In this document: piece by piece, positions 24,749 through 35,060 of the stretch
Position numbering within the stretch: position 1 is the stretch's first letter
Layout of the letters: each line of letters opens with the position of its first letter
DNA from: an uncultured Winogradskyella sp.
GTDB taxonomy: Bacteria; Bacteroidota; Bacteroidia; Flavobacteriales; Flavobacteriaceae
Length of the DNA stretch: 64,000 nucleotides
Assembly (NCBI RefSeq): GCF_947501905.1
Contig: NZ_CANMXL010000007.1
Coordinates: 23,652-87,651 of the forward strand
Direction: 5' to 3'
Notes under the pieces: generated by a model
Seen by the model: only the letters and a program-made list of their open reading frames with translations
What the model was told of the DNA's origin: nothing
Databases searched by the model: none
Position numbers and translations under genes: made by a program

Positions 24749-26692
24749 ATGATGTGTATAAAACGAAATAGTGTTTTACTGTTGCTTTTATGTCTAAATG
24801 TTGCAATTGCTCAAAAGCAACAGACTCTGCTTACTATAGATAACGAGGCTATATCGTCTGATGAGTTCATGAAACTTTATAATAAGAATCTAGATTTGGT
24901 TAAAGACGAATCTCAGAAACAGCTTGATAATTATTTAGAATTATTTGTAAACTATAAATTGAAACTTAAGGAAGCTGTTAGCTTAGGTTTGGATAAAGAT
25001 GAAAACTACAAACGCGAGTTTGAAAATTATAAAAAACAATTAACCAAAAATTACCTTTCAGATAATAAAGTTACTGACGCTCTTGTAAAAGAAGCTTATG
25101 ATAGAATGCAATATGATGTTAAGGCATCTCATATTTTAATTCTTGATAATCCGGAAGAAGAGGACACATTAGTGGCCTATAATAAACTTCTGGACTATCG
25201 TAAGATTTTACAAGAAAAAGGATTTGAATCTGCAAAAGAAAAATACCATAATGGTAAAACGGTTTTAGTAGAAGATTTGGGATATTTCTCAACTTTTAAA
25301 ATGGTTTACGATTTTGAGTCTAAAGCCTATGAGACAAAACCAGGGAATGTGTCTATGCCATTTAAAACAGATTTTGGTTATCATGTAGTTAGGATTGATA
25401 ATAAACGCCCATCTCGTGGTACAGCAACAGCTGCACATATTATGATTGCAGACAAACAAAAAGATAGCACTATAAACCCTGAAGAACGTATAAGAGAGAT
25501 TTATAAGAAACTACAGCAAGGTGAATCTTTTGAAGCATTAGCAAAACAATTCTCTGATGATAAGAGCTCAGCAAGAAGTGGCGGTAAACTTCGTGCCTTT
25601 AAAAGCGGGCAGTTATCTTCTACTGTATTTGAGGATGCAGCATTTGCTTTGCAAAACTCAGGTGATGTTACTGAACCTATTAAAACAAAATATGGCTGGC
25701 ACATAATTAAACTTATTAACAAGGAAGCTGTTAAAGGATTTGAAGAATTAAAACCTACGCTTGAAGCGCAGATAAAACGTGATGCCCGCTCAAAACTTAT
25801 AAATAGCGCTATGGTCAAGGAGCTTTCTAAGCGTTATAAGATTGATAAAAACCCAAAAACTAAGGCTTATTTTAAGTCTATTATTGCTGAATCGTACTTA
25901 GCAGGTAAATTTGATTTACCTGAAGATTACAATGGCGACGATGTTGTGCTCTCCGTTAATGATTCCGTTTTTTCAAACAATGATTTTCTTCAGCATTTAA
26001 AAACTAAACAGCGTCAATATATGCGTCAGCAAACATCAATCAAGAAAATTCTTGATAAAGAATTAGAGCTTTTCTATGAGAATTCTGTACTGAAATTTAG
26101 AGAAGATAATCTAGAAAACGAAAATCAAGAATTTGCAGATGTCCTTCAAGAGTATAGAGATGGTTTATTGTTATTTGCGTTAATGGAAAAACAGATTTGG
26201 AATAAAGCTTCTAAAGACACAATAGGATTAAAGCAGTATTATGAAGCTAATAAGTCAAAATACGTATGGGAAGATAGAGTAGATGTAATTATCGCTTCTT
26301 CAGGAAATAAAGCTATGGCTAAAAGCGTTCAAGATTTAGTAAAAAGTGGTAAGACACAAGAAGAAATAAAAGAAGCTTTAAACTCAGATGGTAAGCAAAA
26401 TATCATTTTTACTTCGGGTATTTTTGAAGTGTCTAATTCAAAACTTCCTAAAGACATGAATTTGGTTACTGGTGTTTCAAACATATATGAGCATAATCAA
26501 GCTTATCATATAATTAATGTAAAGGAGATATTGCCGTCGGGTATTAAAGCATTAGAAGAAGCAAAAGGAAGTGTAGTCAATGATTATCAAAATAAAATTG
26601 AAGAAGACTGGCTACTTAAGTTACGAGATAAGTTTAAAGTAGAAGTTAACAAAAAAGTATTGAAACGACTTAAATCTAAAATCAATAACTAA
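24749..26692 (+). CDS. Periplasmic peptidyl-prolyl isomerase with two PpiC domains
   Basis: 647 residues from ATG at 24749. Upstream in-frame codons to a TTG at 24689 encode no signal, whereas MMCIKRNSVLLLLLCLNVAIAQ is a clean Sec signal. A SurA-like N-terminal helical part is followed by two parvulin domains: the first from about residue 120 (VKASHILIL), the second from about 227 (TAAHIMIADKQ through YGWHIIKLINKE). A long C-terminal helical region ends the protein. It should act as a folding chaperone for outer-membrane proteins. It is the first gene of a tight cluster; the next starts on the base after its stop. Confidence 0.9.
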   Translation: MMCIKRNSVLLLLLCLNVAIAQKQQTLLTIDNEAISSDEFMKLYNKNLDLVKDESQKQLDNYLELFVNYKLKLKEAVSLGLDKDENYKREFENYKKQLTKNYLSDNKVTDALVKEAYDRMQYDVKASHILILDNPEEEDTLVAYNKLLDYRKILQEKGFESAKEKYHNGKTVLVEDLGYFSTFKMVYDFESKAYETKPGNVSMPFKTDFGYHVVRIDNKRPSRGTATAAHIMIADKQKDSTINPEERIREIYKKLQQGESFEALAKQFSDDKSSARSGGKLRAFKSGQLSSTVFEDAAFALQNSGDVTEPIKTKYGWHIIKLINKEAVKGFEELKPTLEAQIKRDARSKLINSAMVKELSKRYKIDKNPKTKAYFKSIIAESYLAGKFDLPEDYNGDDVVLSVNDSVFSNNDFLQHLKTKQRQYMRQQTSIKKILDKELELFYENSVLKFREDNLENENQEFADVLQEYRDGLLLFALMEKQIWNKASKDTIGLKQYYEANKSKYVWEDRVDVIIASSGNKAMAKSVQDLVKSGKTQEEIKEALNSDGKQNIIFTSGIFEVSNSKLPKDMNLVTGVSNIYEHNQAYHIINVKEILPSGIKALEEAKGSVVNDYQNKIEEDWLLKLRDKFKVEVNKKVLKRLKSKINN

Positions 26693-27547
26693 TTGAAGTA
26701 TAATGTAGCATATTGTTTTCTAATATTTGCCATATTGGTTGGTTGTAATCGTTTTAATTCAGATAAAGCAGAAAATGCTGTTGCTCGAGTAAACGACACC
26801 TATTTGTACAAAGCTGATATAGAAAAAATAATCCCAGAAGGCGCTTCAAAAGCAGATAGTACGTTATTATCAAATAGTTATATTAATAAGTGGGCTAGTG
26901 GTTTACTTTTAATTGATAAAGCCAAGCTTAATTTGTCAAATGAGCAACAATCAGATTTTAATTTACTAATTAAACAATACGAAACAGATTTATATACTAA
27001 AGCTTATCTAGAAGCTTTAGTAAAACGCTCAATTGATACAGCTATTACAGTTGAAGAAGCCGAGAATGTTTATCAAGCAAACAAAGAATCTTTTAAGCTC
27101 AATGATGAGTTATTAATGTTACGTTATTTGAGTTTACCTCAAAACGCAGTGAATTTAGATAATATAAAATCACGTTTCAAAAATTTTGAAGACAAAGATA
27201 AAGTCTATTTAGATTCAATAGCAGTTCAATTTAAGTCTTATTCGCTCAAAGATTCTGTTTGGGTTAAGGCTTCTCAGGTTATAGATAAGATTCCTGTAGT
27301 AAACCTATCTAATAAAAATCAACTGTTAAAAAAATCTAATTTTATACAACTCAAAGACTCATTAAACCTATATTTGATCCAAATAAATGATGTACTTTTG
27401 CGCAACGATTACGCGCCCCTAGATTACGTAAAGCCTACAGTAAAACAAATTATAAGTAATAAGCGTAAACTAGAGTTGATTAAGGAGATAGAAAATGAAA
27501 TTACAAAGGATGCTATTAAGAATAAACAATTTGAAGTCTATAAGTAA
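26693..27547 (+). CDS. SurA-like lipoprotein without clear PpiC domain
   Basis: 284 residues starting with TTG immediately after the stop of the previous gene. The lipobox is ILVGC (C18). The rest resembles the N-terminal chaperone part of SurA/PrsA (ENAVARVNDTYLYKADIEKIIPEG) with a long helical body. I cannot find the parvulin active-site pattern, so it is probably a chaperone rather than an isomerase. Its 3' end overlaps the next gene by 53 bases. Sandwiched between two PpiC proteins, it likely works in the same outer-membrane assembly step (inference). Confidence 0.78.
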   Translation: MKYNVAYCFLIFAILVGCNRFNSDKAENAVARVNDTYLYKADIEKIIPEGASKADSTLLSNSYINKWASGLLLIDKAKLNLSNEQQSDFNLLIKQYETDLYTKAYLEALVKRSIDTAITVEEAENVYQANKESFKLNDELLMLRYLSLPQNAVNLDNIKSRFKNFEDKDKVYLDSIAVQFKSYSLKDSVWVKASQVIDKIPVVNLSNKNQLLKKSNFIQLKDSLNLYLIQINDVLLRNDYAPLDYVKPTVKQIISNKRKLELIKEIENEITKDAIKNKQFEVYK

Positions 27548-28949
27548 AAACCTGCTTTCTGCAGTTTTTTTAATGACTATTACTGTCGGATTTTCTCAAG
27601 AAATTATTAAAGACGAAGTTAAAACTGAAGTAAAAGAAACTAAACGTCAAGGGAATCGTATTAAGGCGGATGGCGTTGCAGCAGTCGTTGGAGATTTTAT
27701 AGTTCTTGACTCAGATGTAAATAGAAGAATTGCACAAATTAAAGCCGCTGGTGGAGATATTGGAGATATTACAAATTGCGAAATATTTGGTAGTATTCTA
27801 GAAGAAAAACTCTATGCACATCAAGCCATTCAAGATAGTATCGTTGTCAACGAACTGCAGATTCGTTCTCAGATAGATCAACAAATTCAAGGAATTTTGG
27901 GTCAGTTTAATGGTTCTATGACTGAGATGCTTAATTTTTACAAAAAAGATTCTGAAGATGCATTACGTGAAGAGATTTATGAAATTAACAAAAATCAATC
28001 TTTGGCCTCGCAAATGCGTAATAAAGTTTTAGAAGAAATTGAAATTACACCTGAAGAAGTTCGTCAGTTTTATAATGATTTAAAGGAAGAAGGGTTACCA
28101 ACTTTTGGTACAGAATTACAAATTGCAAACATTGTTATTATACCTGAAATAACTGAAGCGTCTAAGCAAGTAGCTATAGACAAACTTGCTGGGTTTAAAA
28201 AGGATATTGAAGAAAACGGAGCAAGTTTCACGACTAAAGTACTCTTCTATACAGATGATACGGCTTCTAAATCTACAGGCGGAAAGTATACGTTAAATAG
28301 AAAACGTCCTCGAATGGTAAAAGAGTTTCGAGATGTAGCATTTTCACTTCAAGAAGGAGAAATATCAGAACCTTTTGAGTCTATTTATGGCTACCATATT
28401 ATTTTCCTAGAAAAGATTAGAGGACAAGAATATGATGTAAGGCATATATTATTAAGACCAGAAATTACACCTGATGCTATTGATAAAGCAAGAAAGCAAA
28501 TAGAAGATATAAGAACTAGAATTGTTGATGGTTCTGTAACGTTTGCAGAAGCTGCTCGAGAGTTTTCTGATGAGAAAGAAACTAAGTTTGAAGGTGGTCA
28601 GATGACAAACCCTACCACTCAAGATTTTAATTTTGAGTTGACTAAAATGGATCCAGAGATTTATGGACAAGTCCAAGATTTAAAGGATGGAGAGATTAGC
28701 CCTATCATCCAAGATGGCGATCGCGAAAATCCGATTAAGTTTAAAATCATGACAGTTACTAATCGTATTGATGACCATGAAGCTGATTTTTCCAGAGATT
28801 ATTTAAAAATTAAACGCTTAGCACTTCAGAACAAACATTTTGATGCCCTTGGCAAATGGCAAGAAGAGACTATTATGTCTACTTATATAAAAATCAATGG
28901 AGATTATAGAAGTTGTGATTTTAATGGTAACTGGTTAAAAAATAAATAA
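27495..28949 (+). CDS. SurA-type periplasmic peptidyl-prolyl isomerase
   Basis: 484 residues. The start ATG at 27495 overlaps the upstream gene by 53 bases and is preceded by AAGGAG at 27482-27487, an unusually good Shine-Dalgarno sequence for this phylum; ATG at 27510 is an alternative. A signal peptide ends near GFSQ (about 35). A SurA N-terminal domain follows (GVAAVVGDFIVLDSDVNRRIAQ). PpiC-type domains lie at about 210-310 (GYHIIFLEKIRG) and 315-420 (YDVRHILLRPEIT). It should escort outer-membrane proteins through the periplasm. Third gene of the cluster; moxR follows after three bases. Confidence 0.9.
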   Translation: MKLQRMLLRINNLKSISKNLLSAVFLMTITVGFSQEIIKDEVKTEVKETKRQGNRIKADGVAAVVGDFIVLDSDVNRRIAQIKAAGGDIGDITNCEIFGSILEEKLYAHQAIQDSIVVNELQIRSQIDQQIQGILGQFNGSMTEMLNFYKKDSEDALREEIYEINKNQSLASQMRNKVLEEIEITPEEVRQFYNDLKEEGLPTFGTELQIANIVIIPEITEASKQVAIDKLAGFKKDIEENGASFTTKVLFYTDDTASKSTGGKYTLNRKRPRMVKEFRDVAFSLQEGEISEPFESIYGYHIIFLEKIRGQEYDVRHILLRPEITPDAIDKARKQIEDIRTRIVDGSVTFAEAAREFSDEKETKFEGGQMTNPTTQDFNFELTKMDPEIYGQVQDLKDGEISPIIQDGDRENPIKFKIMTVTNRIDDHEADFSRDYLKIKRLALQNKHFDALGKWQEETIMSTYIKINGDYRSCDFNGNWLKNK

Positions 28950-28952
28950 TAT

Positions 28953-29906
28953 ATGTCAGACGTAACTGCTATTGAAAATTTTGTAAAAAAGTACAAAGCA
29001 CTTAAAGAAGAAATTGCAAAAGTTATTGTCGGACAAGAAGAAGTTATAGATCAAATATTGATATCTATATTTTCTGGCGGACATTCTTTACTTATTGGTG
29101 TTCCAGGATTGGCAAAAACGTTAATGGTTAATACTATTGCTCAAGCCCTAGGGTTAGATTTTAAACGTATTCAGTTTACACCAGATTTAATGCCAAGTGA
29201 TATTTTAGGTAGTGAGATTTTAGATGAAGATCGTAAGTTTAAATTCATAAAAGGTCCAATATTTGCTAATATTATTTTAGCAGATGAGATTAATAGAACG
29301 CCGCCAAAAACTCAAGCTGCTTTACTTGAGGCAATGCAAGAGCGTGCAGTTACTGTTGCGGGACATCAATATAAATTACAATTGCCTTATTTTGTTTTGG
29401 CAACCCAGAATCCAATTGAGCAAGAAGGAACCTATCCTTTGCCAGAAGCACAACTAGATCGCTTTATGTTTGCAATTAACTTGGATTATCCTTCGTTTCA
29501 AGAGGAAGTTGATGTTGTAAAAGCAACAACTACTGACGTTCAAGTTTCTGTTAATTCATTATTTATAGCTCAAGAGATTATAGATTTTCAAAATGTAATA
29601 CGTCGTATTCCAGTAGCAGATAATGTTATAGAGTATGCAGTAACTATGGTTGGTAAAACAAGACCTAATAGTACAGCTGCAACTGACTTAGTTAAGGAAT
29701 TTGTAGATTGGGGCGCAGGTCCAAGAGCTTCTCAAAATCTTATTTTAGCTGCAAAGACATATGCAGCTACAAAAGGAAAATTTTCTCCAGATGCCGAAGA
29801 TATTCAAGCTGTAGCGACATCTATATTACGCCATAGAGTCATCAAAAACTATAAGGCTGAAGCTGAAGGCGTAACTGACGAAGCAGTTATTAAGAGTTTG
29901 TTTTAA
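28953..29906 (+). CDS. MoxR family AAA+ ATPase
   Basis: 317 residues. Walker A is GVPGLAKT (49-56) and Walker B is IILADEINRTPPKTQAALLEAMQE (about 108-131), followed by LATQNPIEQEGTYPLPEAQLDRF, the MoxR family block. MoxR ATPases usually act with von Willebrand factor A proteins in complex assembly, but no VWA gene is adjacent here. Instead it follows the three chaperone genes by three bases, so it is probably co-transcribed and tied to envelope protein maturation (inference). ATG at 28953. Confidence 0.92.
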   Translation: MSDVTAIENFVKKYKALKEEIAKVIVGQEEVIDQILISIFSGGHSLLIGVPGLAKTLMVNTIAQALGLDFKRIQFTPDLMPSDILGSEILDEDRKFKFIKGPIFANIILADEINRTPPKTQAALLEAMQERAVTVAGHQYKLQLPYFVLATQNPIEQEGTYPLPEAQLDRFMFAINLDYPSFQEEVDVVKATTTDVQVSVNSLFIAQEIIDFQNVIRRIPVADNVIEYAVTMVGKTRPNSTAATDLVKEFVDWGAGPRASQNLILAAKTYAATKGKFSPDAEDIQAVATSILRHRVIKNYKAEAEGVTDEAVIKSLF

Positions 29907-30019
29907 AATTTTTCAATTCAACTTTTCTGTTTTTTAGTTTTTCTGATAGCTAGACTATAAAAAGAAAGTGTCTAATAGCTAATCCACAATTGTTAACTTA
30001 TTAAATTATTAACCATAAA

Positions 30020-30036
30020 ATTGAATTTTATTCAAT
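30020..30036. promoter_or_regulatory. 17-bp palindrome upstream of aconitase, copy 1
   Basis: ATTGAATTTTATTCAAT, an inverted repeat ATTGAAT/ATTCAAT around three bases. It shares 15 of 17 bases with the copy 41 bases downstream and is likely half of a paired operator. Confidence 0.5.
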
Positions 30037-30060
30037 TTATGTATAGATTTATTGCTCTAC

Positions 30061-30077
30061 ATTGAATTATTTTCAAT
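30061..30077. promoter_or_regulatory. 17-bp palindrome upstream of aconitase, copy 2
   Basis: ATTGAATTATTTTCAAT. A further half-site ATTCAAT follows at 30082-30088. The 41-base offset from copy 1 is close to four helical turns, so both would lie on one face of the DNA. The rest of 29907-30170 holds no gene. Confidence 0.5.
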
Positions 30078-30100
30078 GATTATTCAATTCTATTACATAT

Positions 30101-30131
30101 TTTTAAAAATGCTTTAAAATTTGTAATTTTG
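30101..30131 (+). promoter_or_regulatory. Probable aconitase promoter
   Basis: TTTT (30101-30104), 19 bases, then TAATTTTG (30124-30131). The -7 box is exact; it is 39 bases before the ATG at 30171. The twin palindromes lie just upstream. Confidence 0.45.
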
Positions 30132-30170
30132 TGCTGCTAAAAATTAATTATCAACCTTTAAAAATACTAT

Positions 30171-32438
30171 ATGGCTTTTGACATTGATATGATTAAAAAG
30201 GTTTATGCTAACATGACAGAGCGCGTAGATGCTGCTAGAGATATTGTTGGTAAACCATTAACTCTTTCTGAAAAAATATTATACGCTCACTTATGGGATG
30301 GAAAACCTACTAATGCCTTTTCAAGAGGTAAAGACTATGTGGATTTTGCCCCAGACCGTGTTGCTTGCCAAGATGCAACAGCACAGATGGCACTATTGCA
30401 ATTTATGCAAGCTGGAAAACCTAAAGTAGCCGTGCCAACAACAGTACACTGTGATCATTTAATTCAAGCAAAAGATGGTGCAGCAACAGATTTAAAAAAT
30501 GCGAATAGTACAAGTAGTGAGGTTTTTAATTTTTTAGAATCTGTATCAAATAAGTATGGTATTGGTTTTTGGAAACCAGGCGCTGGTATTATTCATCAAG
30601 TAGTACTAGAAAATTATGCATTTCCAGGTGGAATGATGATTGGTACTGATTCTCACACTGTAAATGCAGGTGGATTAGGGATGGTAGCTATTGGTGTTGG
30701 TGGTGCAGATGCTGTAGATGTTATGGCTGGTATGGCATGGGAACTTAAATTCCCTAAGTTGATTGGGGTAAAGTTAACAGGTAAATTATCTGGTTGGACA
30801 GCACCAAAAGATGTAATTTTAAAGGTTGCTGAAATTTTGACTGTAAAAGGCGGAACAGGAGCTATTGTAGAATATTTTGGACCTGGAGCAACAGGAATGT
30901 CATGTACCGGAAAAGGTACTATTTGTAATATGGGTGCCGAAATTGGTGCAACGACTTCTACATTTGGTTATGATGAATCTATGGAGCGTTATTTACGTGC
31001 AACAGATAGAGCAGACGTAGCAGATGCTGCAAACCAAGTTAAAGATTATTTAACTGCAGATGCAGAAGTTTATACAAATCCTGAACAGTATTTTGACCAA
31101 GTTATAGAAATTAATCTTTCTGAATTAGGCCCATTATTAAATGGTCCATTTACACCAGATTTATCTACATCTGTAGGTAGCGAAATGACTGAAAAGGCTA
31201 CAACAAATGATTGGCCACTTCAAGTTGAATGGGGATTAATAGGGTCTTGTACAAATTCTTCTTATGAAGATTTGTCTAGAGCTTCATCTATTGCACAACA
31301 AGCCATAGATAAAGGCTTAAAAATGAAAGCTGAGCTTGGTATTAACCCAGGTTCTGAGCAAGTACGTTACACTGCTGAACGCGATGGTATTTTAGGAATT
31401 TTCGAAAACTTAGATGCAAAGATATTTACAAACGCTTGTGGTCCTTGTATTGGACAATGGGCAAGATATAGTGATCCAAAAAATGCACCAAAAAATAGTA
31501 TAGTACATTCATTTAATAGAAACTTTGCGAAGCGTGCAGATGGTAACCCAAATACACATGCCTTTGTAGCTTCTCCCGAGTTAACTGCTGCAATTGCTGT
31601 AGCTGGTCGTTTAGATTTTAATCCATTAACTGATAAGTTAATCAATGAAAATGGAGAAGAGGTTATGTTCGATGAGCCAACAGGTTGGGAACTGCCTCCA
31701 AAAGGATTTGATGTTAAAGACAATGGCTATTTAGAGCCAGTTGCAGATGGAAGTGGAGTAAAGGTGACAGTAAACCCTACGTCTGAGCGTTTGCAATTAC
31801 TAACCCCATTTACACCTATTGAAGGTAATATTTCAGGGGCTAAATTATTAATTAAGGCATTTGGTAAGTGTACAACCGATCATATCTCTATGGCAGGACC
31901 ATGGTTGCGTTTCAGAGGACATCTAGATAACATTGCTAATAACACATTAATAGGTGCTGTTAACGCTTTTAATAAGAAAACAAACTTTGTTAAGAATCAA
32001 TTAACTGGTGATTATGCAGGAGTACCTGATACACAGCGAGAATATAAGAAAAATGGTATTTGGTCTGTAGTTGTTGGAGATCATAATTATGGAGAAGGTT
32101 CTTCTAGAGAGCATGCGGCTATGCAGCCACGTCACTTAGGTGTAGCTGCTGTTATAGTAAAATCCTTTGCACGTATTCACGAAACTAATCTTAAAAAGCA
32201 AGGTATGTTAGGGTTAACGTTTGCAAACGAGGCTGATTATGATTTAATTCAAGAAGACGATACGTTTAACTTCGTCGATTTAGATGCATTTGCGCCTGGA
32301 AGACAATTGACTTTAGAGATTGTACATACTGATGGCAGTTCTGATACTATTAAGTTAAACCACACTTATAACGATTCTCAAATTGAATGGTATCATGAAG
32401 GTTCTGCGTTAAACCTAATTAAAAAGCAGAATGCTTAA
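30171..32438 (+). CDS. Aconitate hydratase (mitochondrial type)
   Basis: 755 residues, the length of mitochondrial-type aconitase rather than the ~890-residue AcnA. It isomerises citrate to isocitrate in the TCA cycle using a 4Fe-4S cluster. The cluster cysteines are in [10 protein letters not shown] and [10 protein letters not shown]. Substrate-binding motifs include [21 protein letters not shown] near the N-terminus and [17 protein letters not shown] in the C-terminal swivel domain. ATG at 30171. It is a single gene with a terminator 23 bases after the stop, and the upstream twin palindromes suggest specific transcriptional control. Confidence 0.95.
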   Translation: MAFDIDMIKKVYANMTERVDAARDIVGKPLTLSEKILYAHLWDGKPTNAFSRGKDYVDFAPDRVACQDATAQMALLQFMQAGKPKVAVPTTVHCDHLIQAKDGAATDLKNANSTSSEVFNFLESVSNKYGIGFWKPGAGIIHQVVLENYAFPGGMMIGTDSHTVNAGGLGMVAIGVGGADAVDVMAGMAWELKFPKLIGVKLTGKLSGWTAPKDVILKVAEILTVKGGTGAIVEYFGPGATGMSCTGKGTICNMGAEIGATTSTFGYDESMERYLRATDRADVADAANQVKDYLTADAEVYTNPEQYFDQVIEINLSELGPLLNGPFTPDLSTSVGSEMTEKATTNDWPLQVEWGLIGSCTNSSYEDLSRASSIAQQAIDKGLKMKAELGINPGSEQVRYTAERDGILGIFENLDAKIFTNACGPCIGQWARYSDPKNAPKNSIVHSFNRNFAKRADGNPNTHAFVASPELTAAIAVAGRLDFNPLTDKLINENGEEVMFDEPTGWELPPKGFDVKDNGYLEPVADGSGVKVTVNPTSERLQLLTPFTPIEGNISGAKLLIKAFGKCTTDHISMAGPWLRFRGHLDNIANNTLIGAVNAFNKKTNFVKNQLTGDYAGVPDTQREYKKNGIWSVVVGDHNYGEGSSREHAAMQPRHLGVAAVIVKSFARIHETNLKKQGMLGLTFANEADYDLIQEDDTFNFVDLDAFAPGRQLTLEIVHTDGSSDTIKLNHTYNDSQIEWYHEGSALNLIKKQNA

Positions 32439-32460
32439 TTAAATATCATATAAGAATATG

Positions 32461-32492
32461 AAAAGGCTTTGATGAAAATCAAAGCCTTTTTT
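32461..32492 (+). terminator. Aconitase terminator
   Basis: AAAGGCTTTGAT pairs with ATCAAAGCCTTT around four bases, followed by a T-run. Confidence 0.85.
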
Positions 32493-32516
32493 GTTTAATG
32501 TTTTGGAGCTACTTTA

Positions 32517-32894
32517 TTAATACATCGTATTTCCATTTGCAGAACTCTCAGGAATCTCTTGCATAGCATCCCAATGCTCTATGATTTTTCCGTTTGCGTC
32601 AAACTTAAAAAAATCCATAGTTACATATTCTTGATTTCCAGGCCAAGTTTGATGAGTGTGTAAGGCAACCAAATCACCTTCAGCTATAGCTCTAACAAAT
32701 TCAATTGACTTATTTGGATATTCATTTTGCATGCGCTCAAAATATGCAATAAACGGCTGCTTACCATCACCAACTAATGGGTTATGCTGTATATAGTCAT
32801 CACCAACAAATAACTCAACTGCTTTTTTTGGATTACCTTCATATGCCATTTTGTAAAATGCAATAGCATTTTGTTTGTTTTGATTTAAAGTCAT
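32517..32894 (-). CDS. SnoaL-like / NTF2 fold protein
   Basis: 125 residues of the SnoaL-like polyketide-cyclase/NTF2-like superfamily. Features seen: AFYKMAYEGNPKKAVELFVGDDYIQHNPLVGDGKQPFIAYF at the start, then EGDLVALHTHQTW, and FFKFDANGKIIEHWDAMQEIPE at the end. The typical cone-shaped small-ligand pocket is expected. There is no signal peptide. Many relatives are enzymes of unknown substrate, and none of the neighbours points to one. It is convergent with aconitase and the terminator hairpin at 32935 lies upstream of it, so it is transcribed alone. Confidence 0.85.
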   Translation of the reverse strand: MTLNQNKQNAIAFYKMAYEGNPKKAVELFVGDDYIQHNPLVGDGKQPFIAYFERMQNEYPNKSIEFVRAIAEGDLVALHTHQTWPGNQEYVTMDFFKFDANGKIIEHWDAMQEIPESSANGNTMY

Positions 32895-32934
32895 AATTAT
32901 ATCTTTCTAAGTTAAAAGTAATAATTACTCACAA

Positions 32935-32964
32935 AAAAAGCCTTTCTAATTAGAAAGGCTTTTT
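32935..32964 (-). terminator. rpsT terminator
   Basis: AAGCCTTTCTAATTAGAAAGGCTT forms a near-continuous stem flanked by A- and T-runs, 23 bases past the rpsT stop on the minus strand. Confidence 0.85.
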
Positions 32965-32986
32965 GAATATCGTAAAAGTATATTAA

Positions 32987-33238
32987 CTATAATGCAGCAA
33001 CGTGCTTAGTTAATTGAGATTTTAAGTTACCAGCTTTATTAGCATGAATAACATTTTTCTTTGCTAACTTATCAATCATACCAACAACAGTAGGTAACAT
33101 TGCTTGTGCTTCTTTAGCATTAGTTAGCTCACGTAATTTTTTGATAGCGTTACGTGTAGTTTTATGCTGGTATCTGTTCAGCACACGTCTCTTTTCGTTA
33201 CTTCTAATTCTTTTTAATGCTGACTTATGATTTGCCAT
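32987..33238 (-). CDS. rpsT: 30S ribosomal protein S20
   Basis: 83 residues, highly basic. The opening [23 protein letters not shown] and the KGIIHANKAG-like segment ([20 protein letters not shown]) match S20. It binds 16S rRNA early in small-subunit assembly. It lies 25 bases after tRNA-Glu on the same strand; the two are probably one transcript from the promoter at 33423, ended by the hairpin at 32935. Length is typical. Confidence 0.97.
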   Translation of the reverse strand: MANHKSALKRIRSNEKRRVLNRYQHKTTRNAIKKLRELTNAKEAQAMLPTVVGMIDKLAKKNVIHANKAGNLKSQLTKHVAAL

Positions 33239-33263
33239 GTCTATTATTTTTATTAAAAAATTG

Positions 33264-33335
33264 TAGCCCGTAGGGGAATCGAACCCCTCTTACCAGGATG
33301 AAAACCTGGCGTCCTAGCCGATAGACGAACGGGCC
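33264..33335 (-). tRNA. tRNA-Glu (anticodon TTC)
   Basis: A 72-base cloverleaf. The acceptor GGCCCGT pairs with ACGGGCT (G-U at the first pair), the anticodon loop reads TTTTCAT, giving TTC, and the T arm is GAGGGGTTCGATTCCCCT. The discriminator is A and CCA is not encoded. Confidence 0.95.
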
Positions 33336-33422
33336 ATTTATATTCAGATTTTTAAAGCAATTTTAAAGGCTCTAAAAATCAATTTAAAATTTAAATGAAC
33401 AACAATGTTTCCATTGCGGATG

Positions 33423-33453
33423 CAAAAATACAACTATTTTTAAATGTTGCAAC
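33423..33453 (-). promoter_or_regulatory. Probable promoter of tRNA-Glu and rpsT
   Basis: Minus strand: GTTG (33453-33450), 19 bases, then TATTTTTG (33430-33423). The -7 box is exact; the -33 box is near consensus. Confidence 0.45.
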
Positions 33454-33479
33454 ACCAAAGCAATTTTTTTTAAAAAAAA

Positions 33480-34958
33480 TTAATATGCTTTAGCAAAGAG
33501 CACACGTTGCTTTGATGTATTACCTGTATAAATACAATTTCCTTCTTCTATTTTACTATCATAAGGGATGCATCTAATAGTTGCTTTTGTAAGCTCTTTT
33601 ATTTTGTTTTCAGTTTCTGCAGTACCATCCCAATGTGCAGAAACAAAACCAGTTTTAGTCTCGAGAATAGTTTTAAAAGTTTCAAAGTCTTCAACTTCAG
33701 TAATGTGATTGTCTCTAAACGTTTGGGCTTTATTAAACAAATCCTCTTGAATTGTTTTTAGTAAGTCTGATATTCTATCTTCTATACCTTCAATTGAAAC
33801 AACCTCTTTAGTTAAGGTATCACGTCTAGCTAATTCTACAGTTCCATTTTCTAAATCTTTTGGTCCAATTGCAATACGTAATGGAACACCTTGTAATTCG
33901 TGTTGCGCAAATTTTGCACCAGGTCTGAAAGTATCCCTATCATCAAACTTAACAGTTATATTTTTTGCTTCTAAATCAGATTTAACTTTTGATACGACTT
34001 CTTTGATAGCTTCAAATTGTTCATCGCTTCTATATATAGGTACAATAACAACTTGATTTGGAGCCAAGTTTGGAGGCAATACCAACCCTTGATCATCACT
34101 ATGTGTCATGATTAACGCACCCATCAGTCTAGTAGAAACACCCCATGATGTCGCCCAAACGTGGTCTTGTTTACCTTCTTTATTTGTGAATTTAACATCA
34201 AAAGCTTTCGCAAAGTTCTGACCTAAAAAGTGAGATGTACCTGCCTGTAACGCTTTCCCGTCTTGCATTAAAGCTTCTATACAATGGGTGTCAATAGCAC
34301 CAGCAAAGCGTTCACTTTCAGTCTTAACACCTTTTATTACCGGGATAGCCATAAAATTTTCGGCAAAATCAGCATATACTGTATTCATTTGTTCAGTTTC
34401 TGCAATAGCTTCTGCTTCAGTAGCATGTGCGGTATGACCTTCTTGCCATAAAAATTCGGCAGTACGTAAAAATAAGCGTGTACGCATTTCCCAACGAACA
34501 ACATTTGCCCATTGATTAATTAATATTGGTAAATCTCTATAGCTTTGTATCCAACCTTTGTATGTATTCCATATAATGGCTTCACTCGTTGGTCTAACTA
34601 CAAGTTCTTCTTCTAATTTAGCATCTGGGTCGACTCTTAACTTCCCTTCATTATCAGGGTCGTTTTGTAATCTATAATGTGTAACTACAGCACATTCTTT
34701 TGCAAATCCTTCAGCATTTTTTTCTTCAGCTTCAAACAAACTCTTAGGCACAAAAAGAGGGAAATATGCATTTTGATGTCCAGTTGCTTTGAACATTTTA
34801 TCTAATTCAGCTTGCATTTTTTCCCAAATTGCATAGCCATAAGGCTTGATAACCATACAACCTCTAACAGCTGAGTTTTCAGCTAAATCAGCTTTTACAA
34901 CCAATTCGTTATACCATTTTGAATAATCTTCTGCTCTTTTCGTAAGATTTTTGCTCAT
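33480..34958 (-). CDS. proS: Prolyl-tRNA synthetase (archaeal/eukaryal type)
   Basis: 492 residues, the short form lacking the bacterial editing insertion. It charges tRNA-Pro. Class II motifs seen: motif 1 around [17 protein letters not shown], motif 2 [27 protein letters not shown], and motif 3-type [24 protein letters not shown]. An anticodon-binding domain follows (about 290-390), and the C-terminal segment ends in KAY with an aromatic last residue, as in ProS3-type enzymes. ATG at 34958. It is upstream of tRNA-Glu and rpsT on the same strand. Confidence 0.95.
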   Translation of the reverse strand: MSKNLTKRAEDYSKWYNELVVKADLAENSAVRGCMVIKPYGYAIWEKMQAELDKMFKATGHQNAYFPLFVPKSLFEAEEKNAEGFAKECAVVTHYRLQNDPDNEGKLRVDPDAKLEEELVVRPTSEAIIWNTYKGWIQSYRDLPILINQWANVVRWEMRTRLFLRTAEFLWQEGHTAHATEAEAIAETEQMNTVYADFAENFMAIPVIKGVKTESERFAGAIDTHCIEALMQDGKALQAGTSHFLGQNFAKAFDVKFTNKEGKQDHVWATSWGVSTRLMGALIMTHSDDQGLVLPPNLAPNQVVIVPIYRSDEQFEAIKEVVSKVKSDLEAKNITVKFDDRDTFRPGAKFAQHELQGVPLRIAIGPKDLENGTVELARRDTLTKEVVSIEGIEDRISDLLKTIQEDLFNKAQTFRDNHITEVEDFETFKTILETKTGFVSAHWDGTAETENKIKELTKATIRCIPYDSKIEEGNCIYTGNTSKQRVLFAKAY

Positions 34959-35022
34959 TCTCTGTTATTTGGCACAAATATTGTGACTATGTTAAATAAA
35001 AAAATAGTAGGGCAAAACTAAC

Positions 35023-35030
35023 TATTTTTG
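35023..35030 (+). promoter_or_regulatory. -7 box of the Trp/Arg-rich lipoprotein gene
   Basis: TATTTTTG matches TAnnTTTG 30 bases before the ATG at 35061. No TTTG at the proper distance upstream. Confidence 0.4.
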
Positions 35031-35060
35031 TAAAGTTCAACAATTTAAATCATCATAGAT

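Noticed and set aside
30020..30077. FNR/Crp sites before aconitase
   Set aside because: The symmetry is TTGA-N7-TCAA, not the TTGAT-N4-ATCAA spacing of FNR, so I call the regulator unknown.
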